Source: Gimesia chilikensis
Lineage (GTDB): Bacteria; Planctomycetota; Planctomycetia; Planctomycetales; Planctomycetaceae
Direction of reading: 5' to 3'
Length of the DNA: 64,000 nt
Assembly (NCBI RefSeq): GCF_008329715.1
Contig: NZ_VTSR01000014.1
Location: 124,001-188,000, forward strand
Part shown: one piece after another, positions 18,957 to 27,502 of the stretch
Layout: each line of letters opens with the position of its first letter
How positions within the stretch are numbered: position 1 is the stretch's first letter
Position numbers and translations under genes: made by a program
The notes under the pieces: model-generated
Databases searched by the model: none
Seen by the model: the letters and a program-made list of their open reading frames with translations, nothing else
Told to the model about the DNA's origin: nothing

Positions 18957-19430
18957 ATGTCTGCGCCCACCAAAGCCCGCAGAACCGTATCTTACGCGTC
19001 ATTACAGGAAATTGCTGACGACGCACAACGTCTCCATGCAGCCTGCGCCCCCACCACGGGAAACTGGTCGCAGGGCCAGATCTATGATCATCTGGCACGA
19101 TTGATGGATGGCTCTCTGGACGGCTTCGACTTCACCGCTGCCTGGCCGCTGCGCAAGATTTCGAAGTGGATCTTCAAACCACTGATTTTCAAGAAAGGCA
19201 TGCCCGCCGGTTTCAAATTGAAAGGGGATGCCGGCAGAGTCCTGCTGCCCGATCCAGTCGCAGACCAGGCGGGGCTCGATCATCTGTTGCAGGCGATTCA
19301 CCGTATGCAGAACGAATCGCAGCGTCACCCCAGCCCCGTGCTTGAGGAAATGACCCGCGAAGAGTGGGATCTGCTGCATCGCCGCCATGCTGAGCTGCAC
19401 ATGAGTTTCATCGCCGAACCGGATGCCTGA
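18957..19430 (+). CDS. DUF1569 family protein (DinB-like fold)
   Basis: 157 residues, cytoplasmic. NWSQGQIYDHLARLMDGSL near residue 36 is the DUF1569 signature and corresponds to the first metal-histidine helix of the DinB/YfiT fold; RHAELHMSF near the C-terminus supplies the other histidines. The fold is shared with thiol-dependent S-transferases; no activity is known for DUF1569. GGAG lies eight bases before the ATG. Lies 80 bases after the cyclotransferase gene, plausibly co-transcribed. Confidence 0.8.
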   Translation: MSAPTKARRTVSYASLQEIADDAQRLHAACAPTTGNWSQGQIYDHLARLMDGSLDGFDFTAAWPLRKISKWIFKPLIFKKGMPAGFKLKGDAGRVLLPDPVADQAGLDHLLQAIHRMQNESQRHPSPVLEEMTREEWDLLHRRHAELHMSFIAEPDA

Positions 19431-19454
19431 CCTCTGACCCCAGCGAGGATCGAC

Positions 19455-19844
19455 GTGGACGACGAACCGAATTCTCCCCCACCGGAGCCCGCACGGCCGA
19501 AAACATTCGACGAACGCCTCCGCAACTGGAGCCTGCTCAAGCGTCTGCTGCTTGCCTTCTGTCTGCTCACCGCATCTTACATCACATCCGCCGGCACCGG
19601 ATTGATGATCCTGCTCATGCTGGCTTTCTCGACTGATGGCTGCCAGCACTTTCCCGATCTTCTCGGCTTCCTTGTCTTTCAGTTTCCCATTTACGCACTG
19701 GGAATCTCTACCGCCATGCCGGCCCTGTTTCTGGCCTGTGCCTGTTCAATTCGCTGGGTCGTTGGCTCAATCTTTTTCTGCGTGGGTCTTTGTGCGTTCT
19801 GGCTTGTGGGGGGCTTCATCGCAATCGTGATGGCCTGTCAGTAG
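19455..19844 (+). CDS. Small multi-helix membrane protein, unknown
   Basis: 129 residues: a Pro/Glu-rich hydrophilic N-terminus (about 25 residues) followed by three or four hydrophobic helices. GTG start with GAGGA seven bases before it. Only 24 bases separate it from the DUF1569 stop, so the two are probably one transcript. No family recognised. Confidence 0.6.
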   Translation: MDDEPNSPPPEPARPKTFDERLRNWSLLKRLLLAFCLLTASYITSAGTGLMILLMLAFSTDGCQHFPDLLGFLVFQFPIYALGISTAMPALFLACACSIRWVVGSIFFCVGLCAFWLVGGFIAIVMACQ

Positions 19845-19864
19845 AGGTATCCGACCGCGGCGTC

Positions 19865-19870
19865 TATAAT
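19865..19870 (+). promoter_or_regulatory. Probable -10 box for the CoA-disulfide reductase gene
   Basis: TATAAT 49 bases before the start codon. No convincing -35 at 16-18 bases was found; CTGTCA is too far upstream. It suggests this gene can be transcribed separately from the upstream membrane gene. Confidence 0.35.
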
Positions 19871-19919
19871 GCCGCTGCAGTGATCTAATGACACACATGA
19901 ATGACCGGAAAGGGATGCA

Positions 19920-21590
19920 ATGGTAGAGTCGCAGGGAAACAGAATCATCGTCGTCGGAGGAGTCGCAGGGGGCGCGAGTGCTGCAGCCCGGGCACGTCGC
20001 TGCGATGAACGCGCGGAAATCATTCTGTTTGAGAAAGACGAATACGTCTCTTTCGCCAACTGCGGTCTGCCCTATTTTATCGGCGAGGAAATCACTGAAC
20101 GCAGCAAGCTGCTCGTCGCGACACCCGAGCTGTTTCGAAATCGCTTTAACATCGATGTCCGTACCCGGCACCTGGTGCAATCGATCAATGTCGAGAACAA
20201 AACCGCCTCGGTTCTCAATCGGGAATCAGGTGAGGTGAGCGAAGAGCCCTGGGATCGGCTGATTCTCTCTACCGGTGCGGCTCCGATCACGCCCCCCTTG
20301 CCGGGCATCGAATCCGAGAATGTATTCACACTCCGTAATCTGAACGACGCAGATGCCATCAAAGCCTTTATCGCGGAGCACGGCTGTCAGAAAGCGGTCG
20401 TCGTGGGGGCCGGCTTCATCGGGCTGGAGATGGTGGAACAGCTGCACCATCTGAAACTGGAGACGGATCTGGTCGAATTGCAGCCCCAGGTCCTGCCTCC
20501 ACTCGATCCGGAAATGGCCCGCCTGGTTCAGAACGAATTGACTGATCACGACATCAAGGTGCATTTGGGAACAGCCGTCGTTACGATTCAGACGGAAAAC
20601 AACACAGCCACCGGAGTCGAACTCGGTAACGGAACACAGATCGCTGCAGACCTGGTCATCCTGGGGATCGGCGTTTCCCCGGCGATTGAACTGGCCCAGT
20701 CTGCAGGCATTGAAATCGGTGCACGGGGCGGTATTGCCGTGAATGACTTCATGCAGACATCGCATCCGGACGTTTACGCGGTCGGCGATGCCGTCGAATA
20801 TCAGCACGGCGTTCTGGGAACACCCCAGCGCATTCCGCTCGCCGGTCCCGCGAATCGCGCCGGTCGTATCGCCGGACAGCATGCTGCCAGCACCTCGGCC
20901 GACCCGATGATCGCCCCCATGGGAACGGCCATTGTCCGTGTCTTTGGCATCACCGCAGCAGTGACGGGCCTCAGTAAAAAGTTCGCTGAATTCACTCAGC
21001 GTAAGAATCGGTCCATCATCGTCGTTGGTAAACATCACGCCGGCTATTTCCCCGGCGCTCAGCAGCTGTTTCTCAAGCTGACCTATGATCCCGAAACAGG
21101 GCGGATCCTGGGCGCCCAGTCTGTCGGTCGTGAAGGTGTCGATAAACGTATCGACGTGATCGCCACCGCGATGAAGTTTAAAGGCACCGTCCGCGATCTG
21201 GCCGGCGTCGACCTCTGTTATGCTCCGCCCTTCGGTTCAGCCAAGGATCCGGTACACATGGCGGCGTTCGTCGCCTGCAACGATCTGGATGAACTGACCC
21301 GCATCATCGAAGTCGATGCCGACCTCTCTGGATATCAGATTCTCGACGTCCGTTCCCAACAGGAAGTCGACACGTTCCGCTTCCCCGAGATTACGCACAT
21401 TCCCGTCGACGAACTCCGCGGTCGGCTGGGTGAACTCGATACGTCGCGGCCGATCATCACGGTCTGCCATTCCGGGATGCGGGCTTATATCGCCGCCCGG
21501 ATCCTGCAGCAGTCGGGTTTCGAGAACGTCCACAACCTCACCGGCGGCATGCTCATGCAACGCTTCGCCCGACCGGAGCTGTTTGAATAA
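19920..21590 (+). CDS. CoA-disulfide reductase-type FAD oxidoreductase with C-terminal rhodanese domain
   Basis: 556 residues. FAD-binding VVGGVAGGASAAARARR at residues 11-27, redox cysteine C48 in SFANCGLPYF, NAD(P)H-binding VVVGAGFIGLEMVE, second FAD motif DVYAVGDA, then the dimerisation domain, and a rhodanese domain from ~455 with active-site loop CHSGMR (C516). This is the CoADR-RHD arrangement, whose characterised members reduce CoA disulfide/persulfide or polysulfide with NAD(P)H. It should act in the cytoplasm. GltS follows after 38 bases, likely the same operon. Substrate choice (CoA, other thiol, persulfide) cannot be read from sequence. Confidence 0.9.
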   Translation: MVESQGNRIIVVGGVAGGASAAARARRCDERAEIILFEKDEYVSFANCGLPYFIGEEITERSKLLVATPELFRNRFNIDVRTRHLVQSINVENKTASVLNRESGEVSEEPWDRLILSTGAAPITPPLPGIESENVFTLRNLNDADAIKAFIAEHGCQKAVVVGAGFIGLEMVEQLHHLKLETDLVELQPQVLPPLDPEMARLVQNELTDHDIKVHLGTAVVTIQTENNTATGVELGNGTQIAADLVILGIGVSPAIELAQSAGIEIGARGGIAVNDFMQTSHPDVYAVGDAVEYQHGVLGTPQRIPLAGPANRAGRIAGQHAASTSADPMIAPMGTAIVRVFGITAAVTGLSKKFAEFTQRKNRSIIVVGKHHAGYFPGAQQLFLKLTYDPETGRILGAQSVGREGVDKRIDVIATAMKFKGTVRDLAGVDLCYAPPFGSAKDPVHMAAFVACNDLDELTRIIEVDADLSGYQILDVRSQQEVDTFRFPEITHIPVDELRGRLGELDTSRPIITVCHSGMRAYIAARILQQSGFENVHNLTGGMLMQRFARPELFE

Positions 21591-21628
21591 TTTATCCTGA
21601 TCAATAAACTGGAAACCCACACCCCACG

Positions 21629-23017
21629 ATGTTCGCCGACTTCGCTCTCATCTCGGTTCTGCTGGTCATCGCGCATCTTTTACGTTCCCGACTGCGTCTC
21701 CTGCAGAATCTGTTGATCCCCGCACCCATCCTGGCCGGCTTTCTCGGACTGATCGGCGGCCCGCAACTGCTGGGCTGGCTCCCCTTCAGTCTCACCGGGG
21801 AAGGCAAGATCGCGATGGAGCGTTATCCCTACGAACTGATCGCGATTCTGTTCGCGACCCTCTTTCTCGGACATCAGCCCCACCGTCCCGCGCTGCGAAC
21901 CATGCTCCGCGATGTCGGCGATACCTGGTTCTATAATTTCGCTGCTTACATCGGACAGTTCGGCGTCGCCCTCCTGTTCGGTCTGTATGTCCTGCCGCTG
22001 ATGTTTCCTGATCTCAATCCCGGCTTTGCCCTGATGATGCCCGCCGGCTTCGCGGGGGGACACGGCACTGCAGCCGCGGTCAGCGAATCCCTGCAGGCGG
22101 GGGGCTTCAATGACGCACAGAGCCTGGGCTTCACGTTTGCTACGATTGGTCTGCTGATCGGGATCTTCGGCGGTCTGACTTTGATCAACATCGCTACCCG
22201 ACGGGGCTGGACGCATCTGGTCTCTTCCGCACAGGAACTGCCCGAGAGCACCCGCTCCGGTTTCCTCACTCCGGAAGAACAGACCTCGATGGGCACCAGC
22301 ACTGTCAGTGCCATGTCCCTGGATCCACTTACCTGGCACTTCGCGATCGTGATGACCGCGTTCGGTGGTGCACACGGCATCGATTACCTGTTTCGGCACG
22401 TACTCGAATCCAAAATCATTCTGCCCTTGTTTGCAGTGGCGCTGCTGGTCAGTGCGGTGTTACAACTGGTACTCGAACTCTGTCATATCGGCAAGTATGT
22501 CGACCGCCAGGTGATGGCCCGCATCGGTTCCTCAGTCTCCGATTACCTGATTGCCTTCGCGGTCGCCTCAATCAAAATCAGCGTCGTCGTTGAATACATG
22601 GCCCCACTGATCGTCATGTCTCTGCTCGGATTTCTCTACGCCATTGGCATGCTCTGGTTTCTCGGGCGGCACCTGTTTCACAACTTCTGGTTCGAACGCA
22701 GCATCTTCGCCTACGGCTGGATGACCGGCGTCGTCGGTATCGGCGTGCTGCTACTAAGGATCGTCGACCCGCAACTCAAATCCAAAACCCTGCAGGACTA
22801 CGGCCTCGCTTTTGTTGGTATCTCACCTCTGGAGATCCTGCTGATCGTCGTCGTCCCTCCGCTCGTCGCTCGACAGATCATTCTCGCGCCGGCAATTGTC
22901 ATCGTCGTGATCGCCGTTGCCTGCTTCGCCCTCTCCGCTTACCTAGTGGGCTGGTACCGCACTCCACCTGGAGCAATCCGTCCCGGCGAACAGGAAATCA
23001 TCGACGACCTGAAGTAG
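21629..23017 (+). CDS. GltS-family sodium/glutamate symporter-like protein
   Basis: 462 residues, about twelve helices with two-fold symmetry. LIPAPILAGFLGLI and AGFAGGHGTAAAV (residues ~138-150) match GltS motifs, the latter being the re-entrant loop of the fold. E. coli GltS is ~400 residues; this one is somewhat longer with an extra hydrophilic loop (~205-230). Sodium-coupled import of glutamate is the family activity; substrate here is inferred. Linked to the CoADR-rhodanese gene by a short gap. Confidence 0.8.
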   Translation: MFADFALISVLLVIAHLLRSRLRLLQNLLIPAPILAGFLGLIGGPQLLGWLPFSLTGEGKIAMERYPYELIAILFATLFLGHQPHRPALRTMLRDVGDTWFYNFAAYIGQFGVALLFGLYVLPLMFPDLNPGFALMMPAGFAGGHGTAAAVSESLQAGGFNDAQSLGFTFATIGLLIGIFGGLTLINIATRRGWTHLVSSAQELPESTRSGFLTPEEQTSMGTSTVSAMSLDPLTWHFAIVMTAFGGAHGIDYLFRHVLESKIILPLFAVALLVSAVLQLVLELCHIGKYVDRQVMARIGSSVSDYLIAFAVASIKISVVVEYMAPLIVMSLLGFLYAIGMLWFLGRHLFHNFWFERSIFAYGWMTGVVGIGVLLLRIVDPQLKSKTLQDYGLAFVGISPLEILLIVVVPPLVARQIILAPAIVIVVIAVACFALSAYLVGWYRTPPGAIRPGEQEIIDDLK

Positions 23018-23064
23018 TCAAAAATACTTGCCTTTTGCGGTAATGTAGAAGGGGGCTTCCCCAA

Positions 23065-23376
23065 TTATGGTTTCATGCATTGTCCCATGACAATGAGACA
23101 CTCGCCCGGTGTCGGCTGAGTATCGATCCCAAGTTCTTCTGCACATTCGTGATTACGAATCTGAACAGACAGAGTATCTGGAATCCATTTGAAGCCCAGT
23201 GTGAAAATGCCTCGTTTAACACATTCTGGATAAGTGATTCCTGGAACTTTAATAATTTTGGCTGCGCCAAATTCGGAACTTTCCACATCAGCAATTGCAA
23301 ACACACCGACTCCCTTATCCAGCGGGTTGATGTTTGTAAGCCACTCGGGGTCAGTTTGATTATTGGCATTAAACAT
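23065..23376 (-). CDS. Small hypothetical protein
   Basis: 103 residues, soluble, AT-richer than flanking genes. Reads as a natural protein (GVGVFAIADVE, AAKIIKVPGITYPECV), with four cysteines. GAG sits ~10 bases before the ATG. Two other frames are open over the same bases, but this one has the best composition. No family recognised; could be an orphan immunity-type gene. Confidence 0.5.
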   Translation of the reverse strand: MFNANNQTDPEWLTNINPLDKGVGVFAIADVESSEFGAAKIIKVPGITYPECVKRGIFTLGFKWIPDTLSVQIRNHECAEELGIDTQPTPGECLIVMGQCMKP

Positions 23377-23444
23377 AATTGATTTCTCGGTATTACAATT
23401 TAATTGATAACGTTTTTCACTCTGGATCGATCTTTATCCAAATA

Positions 23445-23480
23445 TTTCGTGTTTTTCGTGCCTTTCGTGGTAGCAAAAAC
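23445..23480. repeat. Dispersed 'TTTCGTGGTAG' intergenic repeat, copy 1
   Basis: Reads TTCGTGTTTTTCGTGCC then TTTCGTGGTAGCAAAAA. It is a run of degenerate TTCGTG(C/T)C(T) units ending in TTCGTGGTAG. One reading frame always gives RVFRAFRG, explaining spurious extensions of nearby frames. Lies between two minus-strand genes. Confidence 0.8.
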
Positions 23481-23503
23481 GTACTTGCTATAACGTTTGT
23501 GGT

Positions 23504-24520
23504 TCACTCCCAGCCACTCAGCACAATCTTGCCAATCGTGTGCCCCGCTTCCAGGGTTTGATGCGCCCAGCGCAGGTTCTCAGCATTGATCGGGGAGCGG
23601 ACCTCGTTCGCAGTACATTGCAGTTTCCCCGCATCCAGCCACGCTGATACCCGGTTCAACAGGTGATGTTGCTCGATCATATCCGGCGTTGCGAACATCG
23701 AACGCGTATACATGAACTCCCAGACCATCGTTGCCGACTTCCGTTTCATCAGCGACTGATCCAGTGGCTGCTTGTTATCCACCAGCAGTACAATCTTGCC
23801 CTGGGGACGCAACAGATCGACGGCCTGATCCCAGTGCTGATCGGTATTGTTGAACAGCGCGATGTGATCGATCTGCTTCAACCCCAGTGCTTCCACCTGC
23901 GGACGCAGCGGCTCGAAGTGATTGATGACATGGTCGGCCCCGAGTTGCTTGACCCACTCGATCGATTCCGGTCGCGAGGCGGTGGTGATTACCGTCAGGC
24001 CAGCCAGTTTCGCGAGTTGAATGCCGATCGAACCGACGCCCCCGGCACCGCCGGTAATCAGAATCGTCTCACCCTCGTTCCCTCCTTCCACGTCGATGCC
24101 CAGCCGATCGAAGAACGATTCATAAGCGGTGATGGCTGTGAGCGGAATGGCGGCTGCCTGAGAAAAGTCGAGTGATTTCGGCTTCACTCCCACAATCCGC
24201 TCGTCGATCAACTGGTACTCGGCATTGCATCCGGGGCGGGTAATGTCACCTGCATAAAACACTTCATCACCCGGCTGGAACAGTTCCACCTCCGGTCCGA
24301 CCGCTTCGACGACTCCCGCCGCATCCCAGCCGAGCACCTTGGGAGCAGGTTCTTCCCCCTCTTTGGGAGCCCGGACTTTGGTATCCACCGGATTGACGGC
24401 AATCGCTTTCACCGCAACCAGCAGGTCCCGCCCGCCTGGCTTCGGTTGATCCAACTCAACATCCATTAATGATGCGGGATCCTCAATCGGCAGATAACGG
24501 GTCAAACCAACAGCTTTCAT
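23504..24520 (-). CDS. Zinc-type alcohol dehydrogenase/quinone oxidoreductase family protein
   Basis: 338 residues, medium-chain dehydrogenase/reductase. N-terminal GroES-like domain with NPVDTKVR and LGWDAAGVVEAVG; NAD(P)H-binding loop ILITGGAGGVGSIGIQLAK near residue 155. No catalytic or structural zinc cysteines, so it belongs to the zinc-free NADPH:quinone reductase branch (ZTA1/YhfP-like). GAGGAG precedes the ATG. Cytoplasmic reduction of quinones or enones is the likely activity; substrate unknown. Confidence 0.88.
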   Translation of the reverse strand: MKAVGLTRYLPIEDPASLMDVELDQPKPGGRDLLVAVKAIAVNPVDTKVRAPKEGEEPAPKVLGWDAAGVVEAVGPEVELFQPGDEVFYAGDITRPGCNAEYQLIDERIVGVKPKSLDFSQAAAIPLTAITAYESFFDRLGIDVEGGNEGETILITGGAGGVGSIGIQLAKLAGLTVITTASRPESIEWVKQLGADHVINHFEPLRPQVEALGLKQIDHIALFNNTDQHWDQAVDLLRPQGKIVLLVDNKQPLDQSLMKRKSATMVWEFMYTRSMFATPDMIEQHHLLNRVSAWLDAGKLQCTANEVRSPINAENLRWAHQTLEAGHTIGKIVLSGWE

Positions 24521-24610
24521 TTTTGAAACTCCTCGCGAGAGATGAATGGCAGAAATTTAAAGATTCTCACTTCATGTTCTAAGGAATACGCGAGGAAATC
24601 AAGGTGTCTA

Positions 24611-24643
24611 TTTCGAGTCTTTTCTGCTTTTCGTGGTGAAGGA
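24611..24643. repeat. Dispersed 'TTTCGTGGTAG' repeat, degenerate copy 2
   Basis: TTTCGAGTC, TTTTCTGC and TTTTCGTGGTGAAGGA give the degenerate unit order of the family in the same orientation as the others. It lies between the divergent oxidoreductase and small membrane protein genes and encodes the characteristic RVFSAFRG in one frame. Confidence 0.6.
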
Positions 24644-24721
24644 TTACAGATAACCGCTCGCGAACATCACAGAACCGGTTACAATCGACACTGCAGGCAC
24701 GGTACAGGGGATACCGCATTC

Positions 24722-25117
24722 ATGAATTCCGAAAACAAAACAGAACGGTCTTACAGCCGGCGGCTGATGCAGCTCTCCACGATCCCGTTTCTGCTGCTGA
24801 TCGCTTACTGGGTCCTGACCTGGTTTTGGGGCACGACTGAGGTGCAACAGGCTTATGTGAAGTTCAACAGCAAAGGGCTGCCTGCCAGCGCCCGCATTTA
24901 TACGGATCGCCGTCCCGCAGACCTGGAGAGCAACTGGTATCTGATCGGTTATCCCTGTGCCCCCTGTCCGGGCATCGTCAGCCTGGAAGTCGATATGCGA
25001 CATTGTGATATCTGTCCGGGGCCCGTCCGCCAGTATTTCCTCTGGTGCCCGGGCTATCACTCCAAAGTCCCTTTCTGGGGCAGACCGGTTGCAGGGACGT
25101 ACGAGGATACCGACTGA
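24722..25117 (+). CDS. Small single-helix membrane protein with paired cysteines, unknown
   Basis: 131 residues: short basic N-terminus, one helix (residues ~19-38), then an extracytoplasmic domain with CAPC, CDIC and a further Cys near residue 110. Five cysteines in a small exported domain suggest disulfides or metal binding. The ATG chosen excludes ~60 upstream codons that run through the dispersed repeat. No family recognised. Confidence 0.55.
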   Translation: MNSENKTERSYSRRLMQLSTIPFLLLIAYWVLTWFWGTTEVQQAYVKFNSKGLPASARIYTDRRPADLESNWYLIGYPCAPCPGIVSLEVDMRHCDICPGPVRQYFLWCPGYHSKVPFWGRPVAGTYEDTD

Positions 25118-25130
25118 CATTCAACACACT

Positions 25131-25160
25131 TTCTTTTCGTGCCTTTCGTGGTCGTAAAAA
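25131..25160. repeat. Dispersed 'TTTCGTGGTAG' repeat, copy 3
   Basis: TTCTTTTCGTGCC then TTTCGTGGTCGTAAAAA. Only 11 bases before the next ATG, so it occupies the leader of the downstream membrane protein gene and could affect its translation. Confidence 0.75.
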
Positions 25161-25171
25161 ATGTAGCCCAT

Positions 25172-25987
25172 ATGAAATCAGCAACCTCCATCAATCTGTT
25201 CCCCTGCAACAGTCGGGAAGTCGGGCTCGGGTTTCTCTTCGCGTTGGCCCTCGGTTGTGTTTACTGTTACCAGGCGTATTATGTGAACCCCCTGGGATTA
25301 CGGGGCCTTTCTCTGATCATTGTCACATTTCTGGCTTTTGTCGGTGTTAATTTCTACGCTACTTTTCTGATCGAAAATCGTCTCATCCCGTATCTGGTGC
25401 TGAGCGGATTCTGGTCGTTGATCATTCTGTCAGACTACCTCTCTCCGAATGCCCACGTTTACAAGTCTGCGGGAGTTGCTTTCCTCATCAACGTGGGTTG
25501 GGTCTTCGTCTTGCAAGTGGCCTTTGAGACTACAATGCGGAAACGTCTGGGCGCAAACGAAACTCAACCAGGCACGGAGAACGCAAAGCTGTTTCCCTGG
25601 AACGCCAGAGAGCTTCTGAAAGGGTTTCTGTTCTTCCTGATTCTGAACGCGGTCTATATTTTCCAGGCGGTCATTGCACCTGCCTGGAAATTTGATCTGT
25701 TATTCTCGGCCATGCTGCTGACCCTGGTCATGACGCTGATCCTGTATTACCTGGCCCTGCTGTGTTGGAACCGACTGATGCCTTATCTGGTAATGGCCTG
25801 TTTCTGGTTACAGACAGTCCTCGTTTCTGTACTACGCAAACAGGAACATCCTGAGAGAATGATTCAGACCGCACTCACCATGTTTCTGGTCTCGGCGGGT
25901 TTTATCTTCCTCTTACAACTCCGCTTCCTGTTCACGGAAAAGGTTCGAACGCGCAGAGAACAACCGGAACCGACTCTCGCGCGATAG
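25172..25987 (+). CDS. Membrane protein made of two tandem 4-helix repeats, unknown
   Basis: 271 residues, eight helices. The halves are clearly duplicated: NLFPCNSREVGLGFLF versus KLFPWNARELLKGFLF, and ENRLIPYLVLSGFW versus WNRLMPYLVMACFW. The loop between halves is hydrophilic (~residues 125-145) and the C-terminus is basic. Parallel repeats of four helices recall small transporters or scaffolds, but no family was recognised. The ATG used lies just after the dispersed repeat; a GTG start inside the repeat is rejected. Confidence 0.65.
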   Translation: MKSATSINLFPCNSREVGLGFLFALALGCVYCYQAYYVNPLGLRGLSLIIVTFLAFVGVNFYATFLIENRLIPYLVLSGFWSLIILSDYLSPNAHVYKSAGVAFLINVGWVFVLQVAFETTMRKRLGANETQPGTENAKLFPWNARELLKGFLFFLILNAVYIFQAVIAPAWKFDLLFSAMLLTLVMTLILYYLALLCWNRLMPYLVMACFWLQTVLVSVLRKQEHPERMIQTALTMFLVSAGFIFLLQLRFLFTEKVRTRREQPEPTLAR

Positions 25988-25998
25988 TCGATTCCGGT

Positions 25999-26778
25999 TC
26001 AGAGATTGATCCCGATACCGTTATCTTCCAGCCCCATGATTTCCCGCCAGCGGGCTTCAATCATCGCCGTATAAAGATACATATCGGCTCCGTAGTTACC
26101 CAGCGCATAACAGTCATTCACTTCCACCAGCAACGTTTCACCGGTCGAAGTGATTCCCCAGTCCATGCTACAGGCGATGGGGCAGCTCTCGAACGCATGC
26201 AGCGCAGACTGCATCCGCGTTCTGTCGGGGAAAGCGAGCGGATCACCCTGGTAATTTGCAACCGTTTTGATTGCACCGCGAAAAATGTACGCACGCCATT
26301 CCGAAACGAATTCCACGACTTCCTGTACCAGGACTTCAATTTCGCCGTCAACCGCTGCGGAGGGGATCAGGTCTTTGAACTCCTTGAAAACCTTTCCCGT
26401 AAATCGTTTATGTTCCCACAGCGGTTTCACGTGCAGTGCCCGGGTTTCCTCTTCCTTCTCGAATGGTTGGCGCACTTCTTCCAGTGTCGAAATCCAGAAA
26501 TCGCGACCGATCCACTCTTTCAGACAGTCAGGCAGATCCTGCAGGTCCGGTAACGGGCGCTGGGCCCGCTTGATCGCAGAACGCACCGTTCCCACGCCAC
26601 CCGCGACGATGGTTTCATCGGGAAAAGAGAGCAACCCTCGATCCAGGGCTCCGTCAAATAATGTCGGCGCATCAAACCGGGTGACTTCGTAACCCCGTTC
26701 CCAGAACGTATACGCGATTCGCTCCAGGTTCAGATAATTCGGATCCCCCTTTTGTCCCTGTTGCACATACGCCCGCAT
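25999..26778 (-). CDS. ATP-grasp domain protein (DUF4343-like)
   Basis: 259 residues. The C-terminal half has ATP-grasp features: EVLVQEVVEFVSEWRAYIFR, followed by CSMDWGITSTGETLLVEVND, in which the terminal E-V-N supplies metal ligands. The N-terminal part contains PLWEHKRFTGKVF, resembling the DUF4343 group. Members are predicted carboxylate-amine/thiol ligases of unknown product, some from natural-product clusters. GGGAG precedes the ATG. Stand-alone here, convergent with the duplicated membrane protein. Confidence 0.75.
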   Translation of the reverse strand: MRAYVQQGQKGDPNYLNLERIAYTFWERGYEVTRFDAPTLFDGALDRGLLSFPDETIVAGGVGTVRSAIKRAQRPLPDLQDLPDCLKEWIGRDFWISTLEEVRQPFEKEEETRALHVKPLWEHKRFTGKVFKEFKDLIPSAAVDGEIEVLVQEVVEFVSEWRAYIFRGAIKTVANYQGDPLAFPDRTRMQSALHAFESCPIACSMDWGITSTGETLLVEVNDCYALGNYGADMYLYTAMIEARWREIMGLEDNGIGINL

Positions 26779-26900
26779 TGTGTTCTCCCGGAAACTGATG
26801 TTTTGCTGGAAATTGTCTCTCTCGGAATCTAAAAGTCATTAAATAGGATTGTATGACACCCACGAACATTCTCAGGTTCAAGGCACAAATCTCGACCTGT

Positions 26901-26936
26901 TGCGTGTCTTTCGCGCCTTTCGTGGTAGAATCAAAC
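26901..26936. repeat. Dispersed 'TTTCGTGGTAG' repeat, copy 4
   Basis: GCGTGTCTTTCGCGCC then TTTCGTGGTAGAATCAAA, 30 bases before the DinB gene start, in its leader. Confidence 0.75.
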
Positions 26937-26965
26937 AAACTCCCCCCAGACCAGAGAGGCCCGCC

Positions 26966-27502
26966 ATGACCACCGAACTGAAAATCAACCCGCTCCCCGC
27001 AGCAACCCCCGAAATCGGTCGCTGGCTCTGGGCTCTCGCTGAAGTCCGCCAGCGGACACTCCGTCTGGTCGGAGACATCGATCAACGGCTGCTCGACTGG
27101 CGTGGCTCCGACGGTGCTGAGAACTCCGTCGGCTCCCTGTTGTATCACATCGCCCTCGTCGAAATGTCCTGGCTCTATCTCGACCTTCTGCAACAGGAGT
27201 TTCCGCCCGAGGTCAACGATCTGTTCCCCTTTCCGATGGCGGACGACGCCGGCAAAGTCAGTCACGTTCCCGGCGTCACTCTGCAAGAACACCTGCAGCG
27301 ACTCAATACCACACGAGAAATCGCACTCTCCCGATTTCAACAGATGACCCCCGACGAATGGCACCGGCTCCGACCTCCCGTCAACGACCAGCCCTACGAA
27401 ACCACTCCCGAGTGGGCCGTCTTCCACCTCATCGAACACGAAGCCGGACACGCCTTCCAGATCTCCTCTCTCAAAGCCCGCTGGCAGCGGTTAGATCCAT
27501 AG
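26966..27502 (+). CDS. DinB-family protein
   Basis: 178 residues, cytoplasmic four-helix bundle. Metal histidines are visible as SLLYHIALVE (~residue 60) and FHLIEHEAGHAFQIS (~150-164), the H...HxxxH arrangement of DinB/DUF664 proteins. Family members include thiol-dependent S-transferases and isomerases. AGAGAGG lies six bases before the ATG. The C-terminus overlaps the convergent membrane protein gene by 12 bases. Confidence 0.82.
   Translation: MTTELKINPLPAATPEIGRWLWALAEVRQRTLRLVGDIDQRLLDWRGSDGAENSVGSLLYHIALVEMSWLYLDLLQQEFPPEVNDLFPFPMADDAGKVSHVPGVTLQEHLQRLNTTREIALSRFQQMTPDEWHRLRPPVNDQPYETTPEWAVFHLIEHEAGHAFQISSLKARWQRLDP

Noticed and set aside
23080-23382. Plus-strand open frame over the small gene at 23065
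   Set aside because: The minus-strand frame has better codon composition and a more protein-like sequence.
25139-25171. GTG start for the duplicated membrane protein
   Set aside because: It lies inside the dispersed repeat and adds repeat-encoded residues only.
26672-27451. Minus-strand open frame (259 codons) across the DinB gene
   Set aside because: Overlaps both the ATP-grasp start and the DinB gene; the latter has metal histidines and a good ribosome site.
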